Made by a program: the position numbers and the translations under genes. This document shows, piece by piece, positions 1-8,105 of a stretch of DNA of 64,000 nucleotides. This DNA is from an uncultured Bacteroides sp. Its GTDB lineage: Bacteria > Bacteroidota > Bacteroidia > Bacteroidales > Bacteroidaceae. Within the stretch, counting starts at the first letter, position 1, and the number at the start of each line of letters is the position of its first letter. Where the stretch lies: contig UQVZ01000015.1 of assembly GCA_900544675.1 (NCBI GenBank), positions 1 through 64,000 of the forward strand, given 5' to 3'. The notes beneath the pieces were generated by a model that was not told the origin of the DNA, searched no databases, and saw only the letters and a program-made list of their open reading frames with translations.

Positions 1-80
1 GCATTCATCCAAATCATGCTTAACAAATTTATCGAATGAAATCAAAACAGCTTCTAAGTCTAGTTTAGTTTTTGTGTTGT

Positions 81-121
81 GATACTCCAACCATTAGAGA
101 ATGGCTGGAGTATCTTTTTTT
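81..121 (+). terminator. Rho-independent-type terminator, left edge
   Basis: A long stem (GATACTCCA..CCAT at 81-94 with ATGG.TGGAGTATC at 101-114) is followed by a run of seven T. It would end a plus-strand transcript entering from outside the window. The right arm and T-run are also one copy of the 18-bp direct repeat found at the end of tilS. Confidence 0.75.
104..121. repeat. 18-bp direct repeat, left copy (flanks ORF6N cassette)
   Basis: GCTGGAGTATCTTTTTTT is identical to 887-904. Read on the minus strand, this copy and its continuation encode KKDTPAIL followed by TAA (94-96), which is a plausible ancestral end of tilS. The right copy encodes KKDTPA and then T and a stop. The pair therefore looks like a duplicated insertion target. 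Confidence 0.7.
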
Positions 122-199
122 GTGGGTTTAAAATCAAATATGAGAATACACTTTTTAAAATATGAGCGTTAATATAGAAATAAGAAAATGTAACGCTTT

Positions 200-775
200 A
201 TGGACCAAATTCAACTTATACAAAGCAAAATTTATGAAATAAGAGGTCAGAAAGTAATGCTTGATCGGGACTTAGCAGAGATGTATGGTGTAGAAACAAG
301 GACACTAAATCAAGCTGTAAAACGAAATATAGAACGATTTCCCGAAGACTTTATGTTTCAACTTACTGACGAAGAAACAACTGATTGGAAATCACAAATT
401 GTGATGTCCAATTCAATCAAAATGGGAGTCAGACGTAACCCCTATGCTTTCACCGAATTAGGCGTAGCCATGTTAAGTAGTGTCCTTAATTCAAAAGTAG
501 CCATACAAATAAACATGGGCATAATGCGTGCATTTGTCGCTATCCGACAAATGATAACATCACCTAAAACTGATAAACTGGCTGAATTGCAAAACGAAAT
601 CAAAGAACTGAAAGACTATATAGAAGAAGTATTTGCCGACTACAACGACATCAACGATGATACACGAATGCAGTTGGAACTCATTAACCAGACATTAGCA
701 GAACTGCAAGCCCAAAAGAAACGGGAAGAAAAACCACGAAATCCTATTGGCTTCATTAAACCCGACAAGCTATAA
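200..775 (+). CDS. ORF6N domain protein
   Basis: This 191-residue protein has an N-terminal ORF6N domain (about residues 8-95), with the typical IRGQKVMLDRDLAEMYGVET opening and the RRNPYAFTELGVAMLSSVL closing motif. A charged, probably coiled-coil tail follows (about 120-175: LQNEIKELKDYIEEVF). ORF6N domains occur in phage and mobile-element proteins and are thought to bind DNA; the cellular role here is unknown. The gene stands alone, with no TAnnTTTG box that I can see upstream, and lies between two 18-bp direct repeats at the 3' end of tilS. A decayed relative lies at 8106-8210. This suggests a mobile single-gene cassette, although no recombinase is encoded within it. The family call is firm; the mobility is inference. 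Confidence 0.9.
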   Translation: MDQIQLIQSKIYEIRGQKVMLDRDLAEMYGVETRTLNQAVKRNIERFPEDFMFQLTDEETTDWKSQIVMSNSIKMGVRRNPYAFTELGVAMLSSVLNSKVAIQINMGIMRAFVAIRQMITSPKTDKLAELQNEIKELKDYIEEVFADYNDINDDTRMQLELINQTLAELQAQKKREEKPRNPIGFIKPDKL

Positions 776-879
776 ACACATCCTAGCCTCAAGCTATACA
801 TACGATAAAAAAGACTATCATAAATATACAAAAAGGTTTCGGGTTATCGCACTACCGAATGATGCTTATCAATGAAATT

Positions 880-2172
880 TTAGGTAGCTGGAGTATCTTT
901 TTTTACCCTCAGCACAAGTACTTGGCGGGTATGCTCCGTTACCCGAAAACGGTTATCGGTACGCTCGTTCACCAGCCAGACGATGTCTTCGCCGGCACAT
1001 ACCACGTACTGGTTCTCCTTATCAAATAAGGAATACTTGCGGTCACGCAGATAGTCGCGCACTTTCTTGAAACCACGCATACCGAAAGGAATGAACTTGT
1101 CGCCCACCTGCCATTTGCGCAACATCAACGGAGCCTTTACCTTCGAGGCATCCAGGTAAGCGGTGCAGGCATCATGTGGCACCCGGAATCCCGGCTTCAC
1201 TTCGATAAACTCCTGTTGCAGGCTCAGGCCGGAATCCTCCGCCTCACGCTTTTTCACTAACAGATACTCACGGTCGCGCAAGACCACGTACCCTGCCGAG
1301 TAGAACAACCTGCCCGGCTCGGCTTCCAGGCTCCGGTAAATGTCGTTCAACTGCGCCGCGTTGAACCCCAGCGGATGCAACAATTCGAACAATACCGCCT
1401 GCGGAGCGACCTCCCGACACAAACGAGCGATACAGATACGTCCCTCCGCATCCTTTACCCTGCCGCACGCTTCCTCCATGGCCGAACGGTAAACCCGTTC
1501 TACTTCGGAAAGACGGCGGGCGGTCTCCGCCAACGTCTCGCTTACCGACGGATTGATTTCCTTCAACAAGGGAATCACGTCCAGACGTATCTTGTTCCGC
1601 ATGAACAGGTCTTGTCCGTTGGTGCTGTCGGTCACATAGTCTTGTCCCAATTCCTCCAAATAAGCCAGAATATCCGTCCGGCTCACTTCCAGCAACGGGC
1701 GCACCACACGACCGTTCTTGGGAGCGATGCCCCGCAAACCCTGAATGCCTGTCCCCCGTACCAGATTCAGCAGGAAAGTCTCTACACTATCGTCACGATG
1801 ATGAGCCACGGCTATGGCTTGCGCCCCTTCTTCCTTTCTGATTTCCTCGAACCAGCCATAACGCAACTCGCGGGCAGCCATCTCTATCGAAATACGCTTC
1901 CGGACGGCGTATGCCTTCGTGTCGAAAGCGGTCACACGCAAGGGTATGTCCAGCCGGGCACACAAATCGCGCACGAAAGCCTCATCCCTGTCCGACTCGG
2001 CCCCGCGCAAACGGAAATTGCAATGAGCCGCCACACACCGGTATCCCAATTGGTTTAACACACGCAACAAAGCCACCGAGTCGACTCCCCCGCTCAGTGC
2101 CACGACCAGCTTGTCTCCTTCCGCAAACAAGGCCTTATCGCGGATATACTGCATAATCTTCTTCTGAAACAT
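880..2172 (-). CDS. tilS: tRNA(Ile)-lysidine synthase TilS
   Basis: TilS is an ATP-dependent enzyme that converts C34 of the CAU anticodon of tRNA-Ile2 to lysidine in the cytoplasm, so that AUA is read as isoleucine. The PP-loop SGGVDS lies near residue 26, with the N-type ATPase signature around it (AHCNFRLRGAESDRDE). The C-terminal TilS domain includes KWQVGDKFIPFGMRG and the ending region around RFRVTEHTRQVLVLRVKK. I start it at 2172 (MFQKKI, 430 aa). The longer open frame runs through a 22-bp tandem repeat and has no family support. The last codons (KKDTPAT) overlap the right copy of the 18-bp repeat, so the extreme C-terminus appears to have been rewritten by the ORF6N insertion. It is divergent from feoB. 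Confidence 0.95.
   Translation of the reverse strand: MFQKKIMQYIRDKALFAEGDKLVVALSGGVDSVALLRVLNQLGYRCVAAHCNFRLRGAESDRDEAFVRDLCARLDIPLRVTAFDTKAYAVRKRISIEMAARELRYGWFEEIRKEEGAQAIAVAHHRDDSVETFLLNLVRGTGIQGLRGIAPKNGRVVRPLLEVSRTDILAYLEELGQDYVTDSTNGQDLFMRNKIRLDVIPLLKEINPSVSETLAETARRLSEVERVYRSAMEEACGRVKDAEGRICIARLCREVAPQAVLFELLHPLGFNAAQLNDIYRSLEAEPGRLFYSAGYVVLRDREYLLVKKREAEDSGLSLQQEFIEVKPGFRVPHDACTAYLDASKVKAPLMLRKWQVGDKFIPFGMRGFKKVRDYLRDRKYSLFDKENQYVVCAGEDIVWLVNERTDNRFRVTEHTRQVLVLRVKKDTPAT
887..904. repeat. 18-bp direct repeat, right copy (inside tilS 3' end)
   Basis: Identical to 104-121. It encodes VKKDTPA of TilS on the minus strand. Together the copies delimit a 783-bp unit (122-904, counting one repeat) that contains only the ORF6N gene. 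Confidence 0.7.
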
Positions 2173-2198
2173 AAAGCAAAGATACAAAAAATACCTGA

Positions 2199-2286
2199 CT
2201 ATATGCAATGCCCCACACACGTATATGCAACAACCTACGCACCTATATGCAATGACCTGCGCACGTATATGCATTCATCTCTGCAC
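2199..2286. repeat. Four tandem 22-bp repeats between tilS and feoB
   Basis: Units start at 2199, 2221, 2243 and 2265. Each begins STATATGCA and ends in CAC (GCAC in units 2-4), and a partial fifth unit (GTA) follows. The conserved TATATGCA core recurs every two helical turns, which would suit an operator array for a dimeric regulator. The array is about 65 bp upstream of the feoB -33 box. Confidence 0.8.
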
Positions 2287-2350
2287 GTAGACAAAAGAAA
2301 TTACAAAATGCAACCCGTTTGCGTTTCTATTTAAAAACAATCTAAATAAC

Positions 2351-2381
2351 TTGCATAGCAAAAATCTATCCTATATCTTTG
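2351..2381 (+). promoter_or_regulatory. Promoter of feoB
   Basis: A -7 box TATCTTTG at 2374-2381 (consensus TAnnTTTG) and a TTG -33 box at 2351-2353, about 20 bp apart, lie 20 bp before the feoB ATG. Confidence 0.75.
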
Positions 2382-2401
2382 CGTCCAAATAAACAAAAAC
2401 C

Positions 2402-4882
2402 ATGAGACTATCAGAACTTAAAACAGGAGAAAAAGGAGTCATCATCAAGGTGATGGGACACGGAGGATTCCGCCGCCGCATCATCGAGATGGGCTTCATC
2501 AAAGGAAAAACAGTAGAGGTACTCCTGAACGCACCCCTGAAAGATCCCATCAAATACAAGATTATGGGATACGAAATATCATTACGCCGCCAGGAAGCGG
2601 CCATGATCGAAGTGGTGAGCGAAGAGGAAGCACGCGCCTCTATGAAGGAAAACGAAGTGTTGGACCCGATAGCGGAAGACATCCCCGTACCCGAAGAAAA
2701 GCTAAGAGAAATAGCGCAGGGCAAACGGCGCACTATCAACGTGGCGCTGGTGGGAAATCCCAACTGCGGAAAGACATCGCTTTTCAATGTGGCTTCGGGC
2801 GCACACGAACATGTAGGAAACTACAGCGGCGTGACGGTAGACGCCAAAGAAGGGCATTTCGATTTCCAGGGATACCACTTCAGGCTGGTCGACTTGCCGG
2901 GCACTTATTCGCTCTCGGCATACAGCCCCGAGGAACTCTACGTGCGTAAGCACATCATCGAAGAGACGCCCGATGTCATCATCAACGTAGTGGATGCGGG
3001 CAACCTGGAGCGCAACCTGTACCTCACCACCCAGCTTATCGACATGAACGTGCGGATGGTCGTGGCGCTCAACATGTACGATGCGCTGGAGCACAGCGGA
3101 AACACACTCGACCATATCAAGCTGGGCCAGTTGCTGGGCGTGCCGATGGTGCCTACCGTAAGCCGCACGGGCAAAGGCATCGACACCTTGTTCCACGTCA
3201 TCATCGGCCTGTACGAAGGTGCCGACTTCATGGGGCAGAAAGACGAAATCAAGGACGAAGCCCTGCGCGAGCTTCGCCAATGGCATGACCAATACGCGCC
3301 CGACCATAAGTTCGGGACCAAGAAAGAGGAAGTGCAAGAATTCGACTCGAAGAATTACATCCGCCATATCCACATCAACCACGGCCCGGAACTGGAGCGA
3401 AGCATCGACGCCGTAAAGAAGGAAATCTGCAAGAACGAGAACATCCGCTACAAGTATTCCACCCGTTTCCTTGCCATCAAGCTGCTGGAGAACGACAAAG
3501 ACATCGAACAACACATCATCGCTACCCTGCCCAACGGAAAGGAAGTGATGCAAATACGCGACAAAGAGGCCGAACGCATCCGCCAGGTGATGAACGAGGA
3601 CAGCGAACAGGCGATAACCGATGCCAAATACGGCTTTATATCGGGCGCGCTCAAAGAGACTTACGTAGAAAAGAACCAGAATACCGAGGCGTTCACCCGC
3701 GTGGTAGACAGCATCGTGACCCATAAGATATGGGGCTTCCCCATCTTCTTCCTCTTCCTTTATATCATGTTCGAGTGCACCTTCATCCTCGGCGCTTACC
3801 CGCAGGAGTGGATTGAATGGCTGGTAGGTGCCATCGGCTCGCTGGCAGAGACCTACATGCCTGCAGGGCCGCTCAAGGATTTGGTCATCGACGGTATCAT
3901 CGGCGGTGTGGGAGGAGTCATCGTGTTCCTGCCCAACATCCTGCTGCTCTACATCTTCATCTCGTTCATGGAAGATACGGGCTATATGGCACGCGCCGCT
4001 TTCATCATGGATAAAATCATGCACAAGATGGGCTTGCACGGCAAGTCATTTATCCCGCTCATCATGGGCTTCGGATGCAACGTGCCCGCCATTATGGCTT
4101 CGCGCATCATCGAGAGCCGCAAGGCACGCCTGGTCACGATGCTCATCAACCCGTTGATGTCATGCAGTGCCCGCCTGCCCATCTACCTGGTGCTGATAGG
4201 CGCGTTCTTCCCCAGCCATGCCAGCCTGGTATTGCTCTCGCTCTATGCCATCGGCATCCTGCTTGCCGTGCTCATGGCGCGCATCTTCAGCAAGTTTCTG
4301 GTGAAGGGCGAAGACGCTCCTTTCGTCATGGAACTTCCTCCCTACCGTATGCCTACGGCAAAATCGGTGGCACGCCACACGTGGGAGAAAGGCGCGCAAT
4401 ACCTCAAGAAGATGGGAGGCATCATCATGATAGCGTCCATCATCATCTGGTTCCTCGGCTACTATCCGAACCATAACCGATACGAAACCACCGCCGAACA
4501 ACAGGAGAACTCTTACATCGGTCAGATAGGCAAAGCCATCGAGCCCGCCATCGAGCCGCTGGGCTTCGACTGGAAGATGGGCATCGGTATCCTCTCGGGC
4601 ATCGGAGCCAAAGAGCTGGTAGTAAGTACGCTGGGTGTGCTCTATACCAATGAGGAGGACATCGAGAACGTCAACCTCTCCGAACGTATCCCCATCACCC
4701 CGTTGGTAGCATACGGCTACATGCTCTTCGTGCTGATATACTTCCCGTGTATCGCCACGATAGCCGCCATCAAGAACGAGTCGGGAAGCTGGAAATGGGC
4801 AGCCTTCGCCGCCTGCTATACCACGGCATTAGCCTGGATAGTCTCTTTCCTGACCTATCAGATAGGAAGCCTGTTTGTGTAA
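2402..4882 (+). CDS. feoB: FeoA-FeoB fusion, ferrous iron transporter
   Basis: This 826-residue inner-membrane protein imports Fe2+. Residues 1-75 form a FeoA (SH3-like) domain fused to FeoB, a common arrangement in Bacteroidetes. The GTPase part carries G1 GNPNCGKTS (about 118-126) and G3 DLPGTYSLS. The membrane part has two Gate motifs, including GFGCNVPAIMASR and the later LSGIGAKELVVSTLGVLY, with multiple hydrophobic helices. The frame has no interruption. It has its own promoter at 2351-2381. A 52-residue Cys-rich membrane protein follows after a repeat-rich gap, as in other Feo loci. No Fur-type operator was recognised, but the 22-bp repeat array upstream is a candidate control region. 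Confidence 0.96.
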   Translation: MRLSELKTGEKGVIIKVMGHGGFRRRIIEMGFIKGKTVEVLLNAPLKDPIKYKIMGYEISLRRQEAAMIEVVSEEEARASMKENEVLDPIAEDIPVPEEKLREIAQGKRRTINVALVGNPNCGKTSLFNVASGAHEHVGNYSGVTVDAKEGHFDFQGYHFRLVDLPGTYSLSAYSPEELYVRKHIIEETPDVIINVVDAGNLERNLYLTTQLIDMNVRMVVALNMYDALEHSGNTLDHIKLGQLLGVPMVPTVSRTGKGIDTLFHVIIGLYEGADFMGQKDEIKDEALRELRQWHDQYAPDHKFGTKKEEVQEFDSKNYIRHIHINHGPELERSIDAVKKEICKNENIRYKYSTRFLAIKLLENDKDIEQHIIATLPNGKEVMQIRDKEAERIRQVMNEDSEQAITDAKYGFISGALKETYVEKNQNTEAFTRVVDSIVTHKIWGFPIFFLFLYIMFECTFILGAYPQEWIEWLVGAIGSLAETYMPAGPLKDLVIDGIIGGVGGVIVFLPNILLLYIFISFMEDTGYMARAAFIMDKIMHKMGLHGKSFIPLIMGFGCNVPAIMASRIIESRKARLVTMLINPLMSCSARLPIYLVLIGAFFPSHASLVLLSLYAIGILLAVLMARIFSKFLVKGEDAPFVMELPPYRMPTAKSVARHTWEKGAQYLKKMGGIIMIASIIIWFLGYYPNHNRYETTAEQQENSYIGQIGKAIEPAIEPLGFDWKMGIGILSGIGAKELVVSTLGVLYTNEEDIENVNLSERIPITPLVAYGYMLFVLIYFPCIATIAAIKNESGSWKWAAFAACYTTALAWIVSFLTYQIGSLFV

Positions 4883-4887
4883 ACAGG

Positions 4888-5066
4888 TGACAAGGTATCA
4901 GGTGACAAGTTGACAAGGTATCAGGTGAAACACAGATTACACAGATTAAATAATTTAGTTCTCTGTGTCTCCGTGTCTCTGTGTTTATTTTAAAAAAACC
5001 TTGTCAACTTGTCAACTCGTCAACTTGTCAACTTAAAAACTCAAAAACTTAAAAACTCAAAACCCC
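4888..5066. repeat. Nested palindrome built of 8-bp tandem repeats
   Basis: An 18-bp direct repeat TGACAAGGTATCAGGTGA occurs at 4888-4905 and 4911-4928. GACAAGTTGACAAGG (4904-4918) is a perfect 15-bp inverted match to 4999-5013, and AAACACAGA (4928-4936) pairs with TCTGTGTTT (4978-4986) inside it. From 5003 to 5066 the sequence has an exact 8-bp period with AACT in nearly every unit (four GTCAACTY units, then AAAAACTY units). It stops exactly at the ATG at 5067. It also holds the 17-mer CACAGATTACACAGATT at 4931-4947. Confidence 0.8.
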
Positions 5067-5225
5067 ATGAACATTCAGAATATCCTTGTATACATCATCG
5101 TAGCGCTTTGCGTCATTTATGCAGGACGGCATTTCCTGAAGTTCTTCAAGAAGAAGAAACCGGGACAGACCGATTGCGGATGTGGATGTGGATGCGCAGG
5201 ATGCCGGAAAGCGAAAAAGAAATGA
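5067..5225 (+). CDS. FeoB-associated Cys-rich membrane protein
   Basis: This 52-residue protein has one N-terminal membrane helix (about residues 4-20, ILVYIIVALCVIYAG), a basic stretch (KFFKKKKPG) and then a Cys-rich tail, CGCGCGCAGC, ending in KAKKK. It matches the FeoB-associated Cys-rich membrane protein family, whose members follow feoB in many Gram-negative and anaerobic genomes and are thought to assist iron delivery or membrane assembly. The cysteines may bind Fe2+ or an Fe-S centre, but this is unproven. The start codon directly abuts the 8-bp repeat array, so the leader is A-rich and lacks a Shine-Dalgarno sequence. Confidence 0.85.
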   Translation: MNIQNILVYIIVALCVIYAGRHFLKFFKKKKPGQTDCGCGCGCAGCRKAKKK

Positions 5226-5237
5226 ATCAGACGCCCG

Positions 5238-5340
5238 TGTATAGATATTTCCCCGTAAGCATCTGATTCTCACTACGGGTTTGTCTATATCTGAAATCTA
5301 TGTCTCTTTTTCCATTTCAGGCAAAATCATTAATTTTGGC
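5238..5340 (+). promoter_or_regulatory. Duplicated promoter block A (before TPR regulator)
   Basis: These 103 bases align without gaps to 7071-7173 with 27 mismatches by my count (about 74% identity). The block ends in CATTAATTTTG, which contains a -7 box TAATTTTG (5331-5338). It includes TATAGATA (5240-5247) and TGTCTATA (5282-5289), an imperfect inverted pair 42 bp apart centre to centre. Confidence 0.8.
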
Positions 5341-5378
5341 TCCGGATTTTATATACCGACAGACCAAACACTGAAGTT

Positions 5379-7055
5379 ATGAAGCATACGGCGTTTTTCA
5401 TTTGTCTGCTTTTTCTTGTCTCCGCTATCGGATGTAGCAGACACGGGACGTACTCCGAAAAGACATTAGACCGGGCAAGCCTATTGCTGGCAGACAATCC
5501 GGACAGTGCCTATACTCTTATCGCGGCATTAGAGCGGGACACACTAAGCGACGAAAGCTTCGCACGCTGGTGCATGATTTACGGCAAGCTATCCTATCAC
5601 ATCCCCTTAAACCCACTCCCGGTATTCGACTGGAAATATGCGGCAGACTGGTACGGGAAGCACGGCACCCCCGAAGAGCAGGGACAGGCAAAACTGTTCT
5701 TAGGAGAAGCCTACGCCAACGAGCAAGAACCCGACTCTGCCATCAAAGCCTATACCGATGCTTTCATGCTCGCCGAACGGAGCCGGGAATACAACGTCAT
5801 GGGATATGCCTGCTCGCACATGGGCAGCCTGTACGAATTGCAGTTCCATTTCCCGCTCTCTATCGAGAAGTTCAGACAAGCAGCCACCTATTTCCACGAA
5901 GCAGGGAACGAGCGGAGCCATGCCTGCGCCTTAAGGGACTTATCCCGCCAATATGTTCAGCTCGATTCCCTTGCATTGGCTTTCCGGACCCTCCGCGAAG
6001 CCGACTCCATCGCTTCTGCCCTGAATGACAACGAAGTGTACAGCTCCATACTCAACGTATACGGAAACCTGTATCTGATAAACAAGGACTATAAGCAAGC
6101 GGAAAAATACCTCTCCCGGTCAATAAGACAAGCAAAAAATAATTTACCCAATTACATTACCTTGATTGATATGTACATCGAGTTGGGGGCACTACACAAA
6201 GCAAAGAAGATTTTGCAGGAAATTTACCCGCAAAATACCCGGTCGTACACACTAAACTACCAATACTATCGAATTGCAAAAAAAGAAAAGAACTATGAGC
6301 AAGCTTTAGAATTCCTGGAGAATACGGAAGAGCTTTATGATTCCATCTCCTCCTTCGGTGCTAATTCACATGCGGCAGAACTGGAACAGCGGTACACTAC
6401 CGTCCGCTTGAAAAACGAAAACACCGAGTTGAAACTGAAATACACGACCCTCGTCCTTATATCGCTTGCCTTGGTGTTCTGCTCCGCCTTTATCGTCTAC
6501 CGGCAGAAAAAGCAAAACGAAAAGAAACTTGTCCGCCAACAGGCTGAAACCATCCAACTGAAAAGACAGACCCAACAGTTGTTTCTGGACATCCGGCAAA
6601 AGGAGGCTTTGCTGAAAGACTCTGAAAAGGGAAAGGAACAGATAGGACGATTGCAGACAGAAATCAGCCTGCTGAAAGAGATGCACGTCAAACTGAAAAG
6701 AGACATCCTGACCCGTTCCGCCATGTATAAAAAGCTGCAGAAGCTTACCCGTACACATACCAACGAAAAGCTCCTGCTCAACAAAGAACTCTGGACACAA
6801 ATCACAAGCGAAGTGAACGAAATCTATCCCAATCTCAAAAGTTATGTGCTGGAACGGTATCCCGACATCAGCGAATCCGAATGGAACTATTGCTGCTTCT
6901 ACCTGCTGGGATTCGACGGAAACGACTCGGCAAAGCTCTTAGGAGTAAACCCCAATACGATTTACACCAAGAACCTGCGCCTGCGGCAGAAGCTGAATAT
7001 CACCCTGCCGCCACAAACCAGCCTGTTAGACTATCTGATCGGGGAATTAAACTGA
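5379..7055 (+). CDS. TPR - transmembrane - HTH regulator
   Basis: This 558-residue protein has an N-terminal lipoprotein-like signal (VSAIGC, Cys about 19) and TPR-like helical repeats (about 70-340). One membrane helix follows (about 353-374, LVLISLALVFCSAFIVY), then a long coiled coil (about 375-465) and a C-terminal LuxR-like helix-turn-helix (about 500-545, WNYCCFYLLGFDGNDSAKLL..NTIYTKNLRLRQKL). The topology suggests periplasmic TPRs sensing a ligand or partner and a cytoplasmic DNA-binding end. Membrane TPR regulators of this kind are typical of Bacteroidetes and the target is not known. The gene shares a 103-bp promoter block with the beta-barrel gene at 7215, so it probably controls that gene and itself. 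A lipobox together with an internal helix is unusual. Confidence 0.85.
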   Translation: MKHTAFFICLLFLVSAIGCSRHGTYSEKTLDRASLLLADNPDSAYTLIAALERDTLSDESFARWCMIYGKLSYHIPLNPLPVFDWKYAADWYGKHGTPEEQGQAKLFLGEAYANEQEPDSAIKAYTDAFMLAERSREYNVMGYACSHMGSLYELQFHFPLSIEKFRQAATYFHEAGNERSHACALRDLSRQYVQLDSLALAFRTLREADSIASALNDNEVYSSILNVYGNLYLINKDYKQAEKYLSRSIRQAKNNLPNYITLIDMYIELGALHKAKKILQEIYPQNTRSYTLNYQYYRIAKKEKNYEQALEFLENTEELYDSISSFGANSHAAELEQRYTTVRLKNENTELKLKYTTLVLISLALVFCSAFIVYRQKKQNEKKLVRQQAETIQLKRQTQQLFLDIRQKEALLKDSEKGKEQIGRLQTEISLLKEMHVKLKRDILTRSAMYKKLQKLTRTHTNEKLLLNKELWTQITSEVNEIYPNLKSYVLERYPDISESEWNYCCFYLLGFDGNDSAKLLGVNPNTIYTKNLRLRQKLNITLPPQTSLLDYLIGELN

Positions 7056-7070
7056 CCGTTCAAAAGCATT

Positions 7071-7173
7071 TGTATAGACATTTCCTTATAAACCATTGAT
7101 TATCAACACGGGCTTGTCTATATCTAAAACGGATATTCCTTTTCTCCTATCAGGAAAAGCCATTAATTTTGCC
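7071..7173 (+). promoter_or_regulatory. Duplicated promoter block B (before beta-barrel gene)
   Basis: This block is colinear with 5238-5340. Its -7 box is TAATTTTG (7164-7171). TATAGACA (7073-7080) and TGTCTATA (7115-7122) are perfect inverted half-sites 42 bp apart, about four helical turns, upstream of the promoter. Conservation across both copies points to a shared regulator binding here. Confidence 0.8.
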
Positions 7174-7214
7174 ACACAAATTTATGAGAACAAACCATTT
7201 AAACAACAATCAAA

Positions 7215-7835
7215 ATGAAAAAGTTATTATTCTTATTACTTGTGGCATTCTCCGTATCTGCCTTCGCGCAGAAGATGGAGCACGGCGTGTTAATCGGCGG
7301 AGGTATAGGCTTCCCCATGCAGGACAACAAACAACTGCTTCCGCCTACCGACGAACTGAGGTACGACCATAACCTGAAGGGAAACGGAATGATAGGATAC
7401 CGCCTGCGGTTCCTCCCCGAAAAGAAATCGTTCTTCGACCTCGACTTCACTATCGGGTTCCAAGGGATGACGACAAACAGGTATGCGCCGTTCTACAACC
7501 AAAAGTCTAACAGCGGATATGACAATGCGGGAGAAGGCAAAGAGTTCAGCGAGTTCATCATGCCCGTATCCGTAGCCGCAAGCTGGAACTACCGCATCAC
7601 CGAGAAGTTCTTCTTCGGACTGGGTGTAGCGCCTACGCTCTATGTACGCCCACAAGCCGTATTCGACCTTCCCGTACTGGCAAGGATAGGATACCGCGCC
7701 GGAAAACATTGCGAACTGGGACTCACTTACCAATACGGATGCCTCGACGTGCTGAAGCACTTCAATAAAGGCGCCGCCAACGGAAGGACCGGACACTTCT
7801 CCGACCTGACTTTCTCTGTATATGTACCCTTTTGA
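7215..7835 (+). CDS. Outer-membrane beta-barrel protein
   Basis: This 206-residue protein has a clear signal peptide (residues 1-19, MKKLLFLLLVAFSVSAFAQ). The mature part consists of alternating amphipathic strands with Gly/aromatic turns (GVLIGGGIGFPMQ, GMIGYRLRFLPE, FFFGLGVAPTLYVRP) and a final strand ending in YVPF, a typical outer-membrane C-terminal aromatic. It resembles small eight-stranded OmpA/PorT-like barrels. Function is unknown. The promoter block is shared with the regulator gene just upstream, which makes a regulator-target pair likely. A GC-rich hairpin follows at 7853-7890. Confidence 0.85.
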   Translation: MKKLLFLLLVAFSVSAFAQKMEHGVLIGGGIGFPMQDNKQLLPPTDELRYDHNLKGNGMIGYRLRFLPEKKSFFDLDFTIGFQGMTTNRYAPFYNQKSNSGYDNAGEGKEFSEFIMPVSVAASWNYRITEKFFFGLGVAPTLYVRPQAVFDLPVLARIGYRAGKHCELGLTYQYGCLDVLKHFNKGAANGRTGHFSDLTFSVYVPF

Positions 7836-7852
7836 TGCACACCGATAAGCAA

Positions 7853-7890
7853 GCGCAGCCCGCTCCATAAACCGAAAGGGCGGGTTGCGC
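7853..7890 (+). terminator. Hairpin after beta-barrel gene
   Basis: GCGCAGCCCGC (7853-7863) pairs with GCGGGTTGCGC (7880-7890) around a loop. The downstream T-run is short (CCCTTTTA), so this is a weak terminator by sequence. Confidence 0.65.
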
Positions 7891-8008
7891 TACCCTTTTA
7901 CGACTCAAATACGACCCCTCCCCCTCCCTTTTGAATTACCCGGCACAACGCCCTAAGTTTCAGACTTTAATAGGTAAGAAACATTTTTTTAAAGATACAA
8001 CTCGTCGG

Positions 8009-8040
8009 TTGTGCTTTCTCAGATAATTATATTACTTTTG
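8009..8040 (+). promoter_or_regulatory. Orphan promoter before decayed genes
   Basis: A TTG (8009-8011) lies 21 bp before a -7 box TACTTTTG (8033-8040). No intact gene follows; the first recognisable coding trace is the ORF6N remnant at 8106. It may be the leftover promoter of the lost gene. Confidence 0.5.
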
Positions 8041-8105
8041 CGTCTAGACAAGATAAGGTAATCTTTCAATAAATACTGGGGATTGTATAATTTTGATTGA
8101 AATAT

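Noticed and set aside
2173..2274. N-terminal extension of TilS
   Set aside because: It consists of translated 22-bp repeats (Cys/Tyr-rich) and precedes the conserved start region; not part of the family.
2199..2286. CRISPR array
   Set aside because: Tandem units without unique spacers.
2702..4039. 445-codon frame opposite feoB, and similar antisense frames opposite the NapHG-like and aldo/keto reductase genes
   Set aside because: No family features; all are explained by codon bias of the sense genes.
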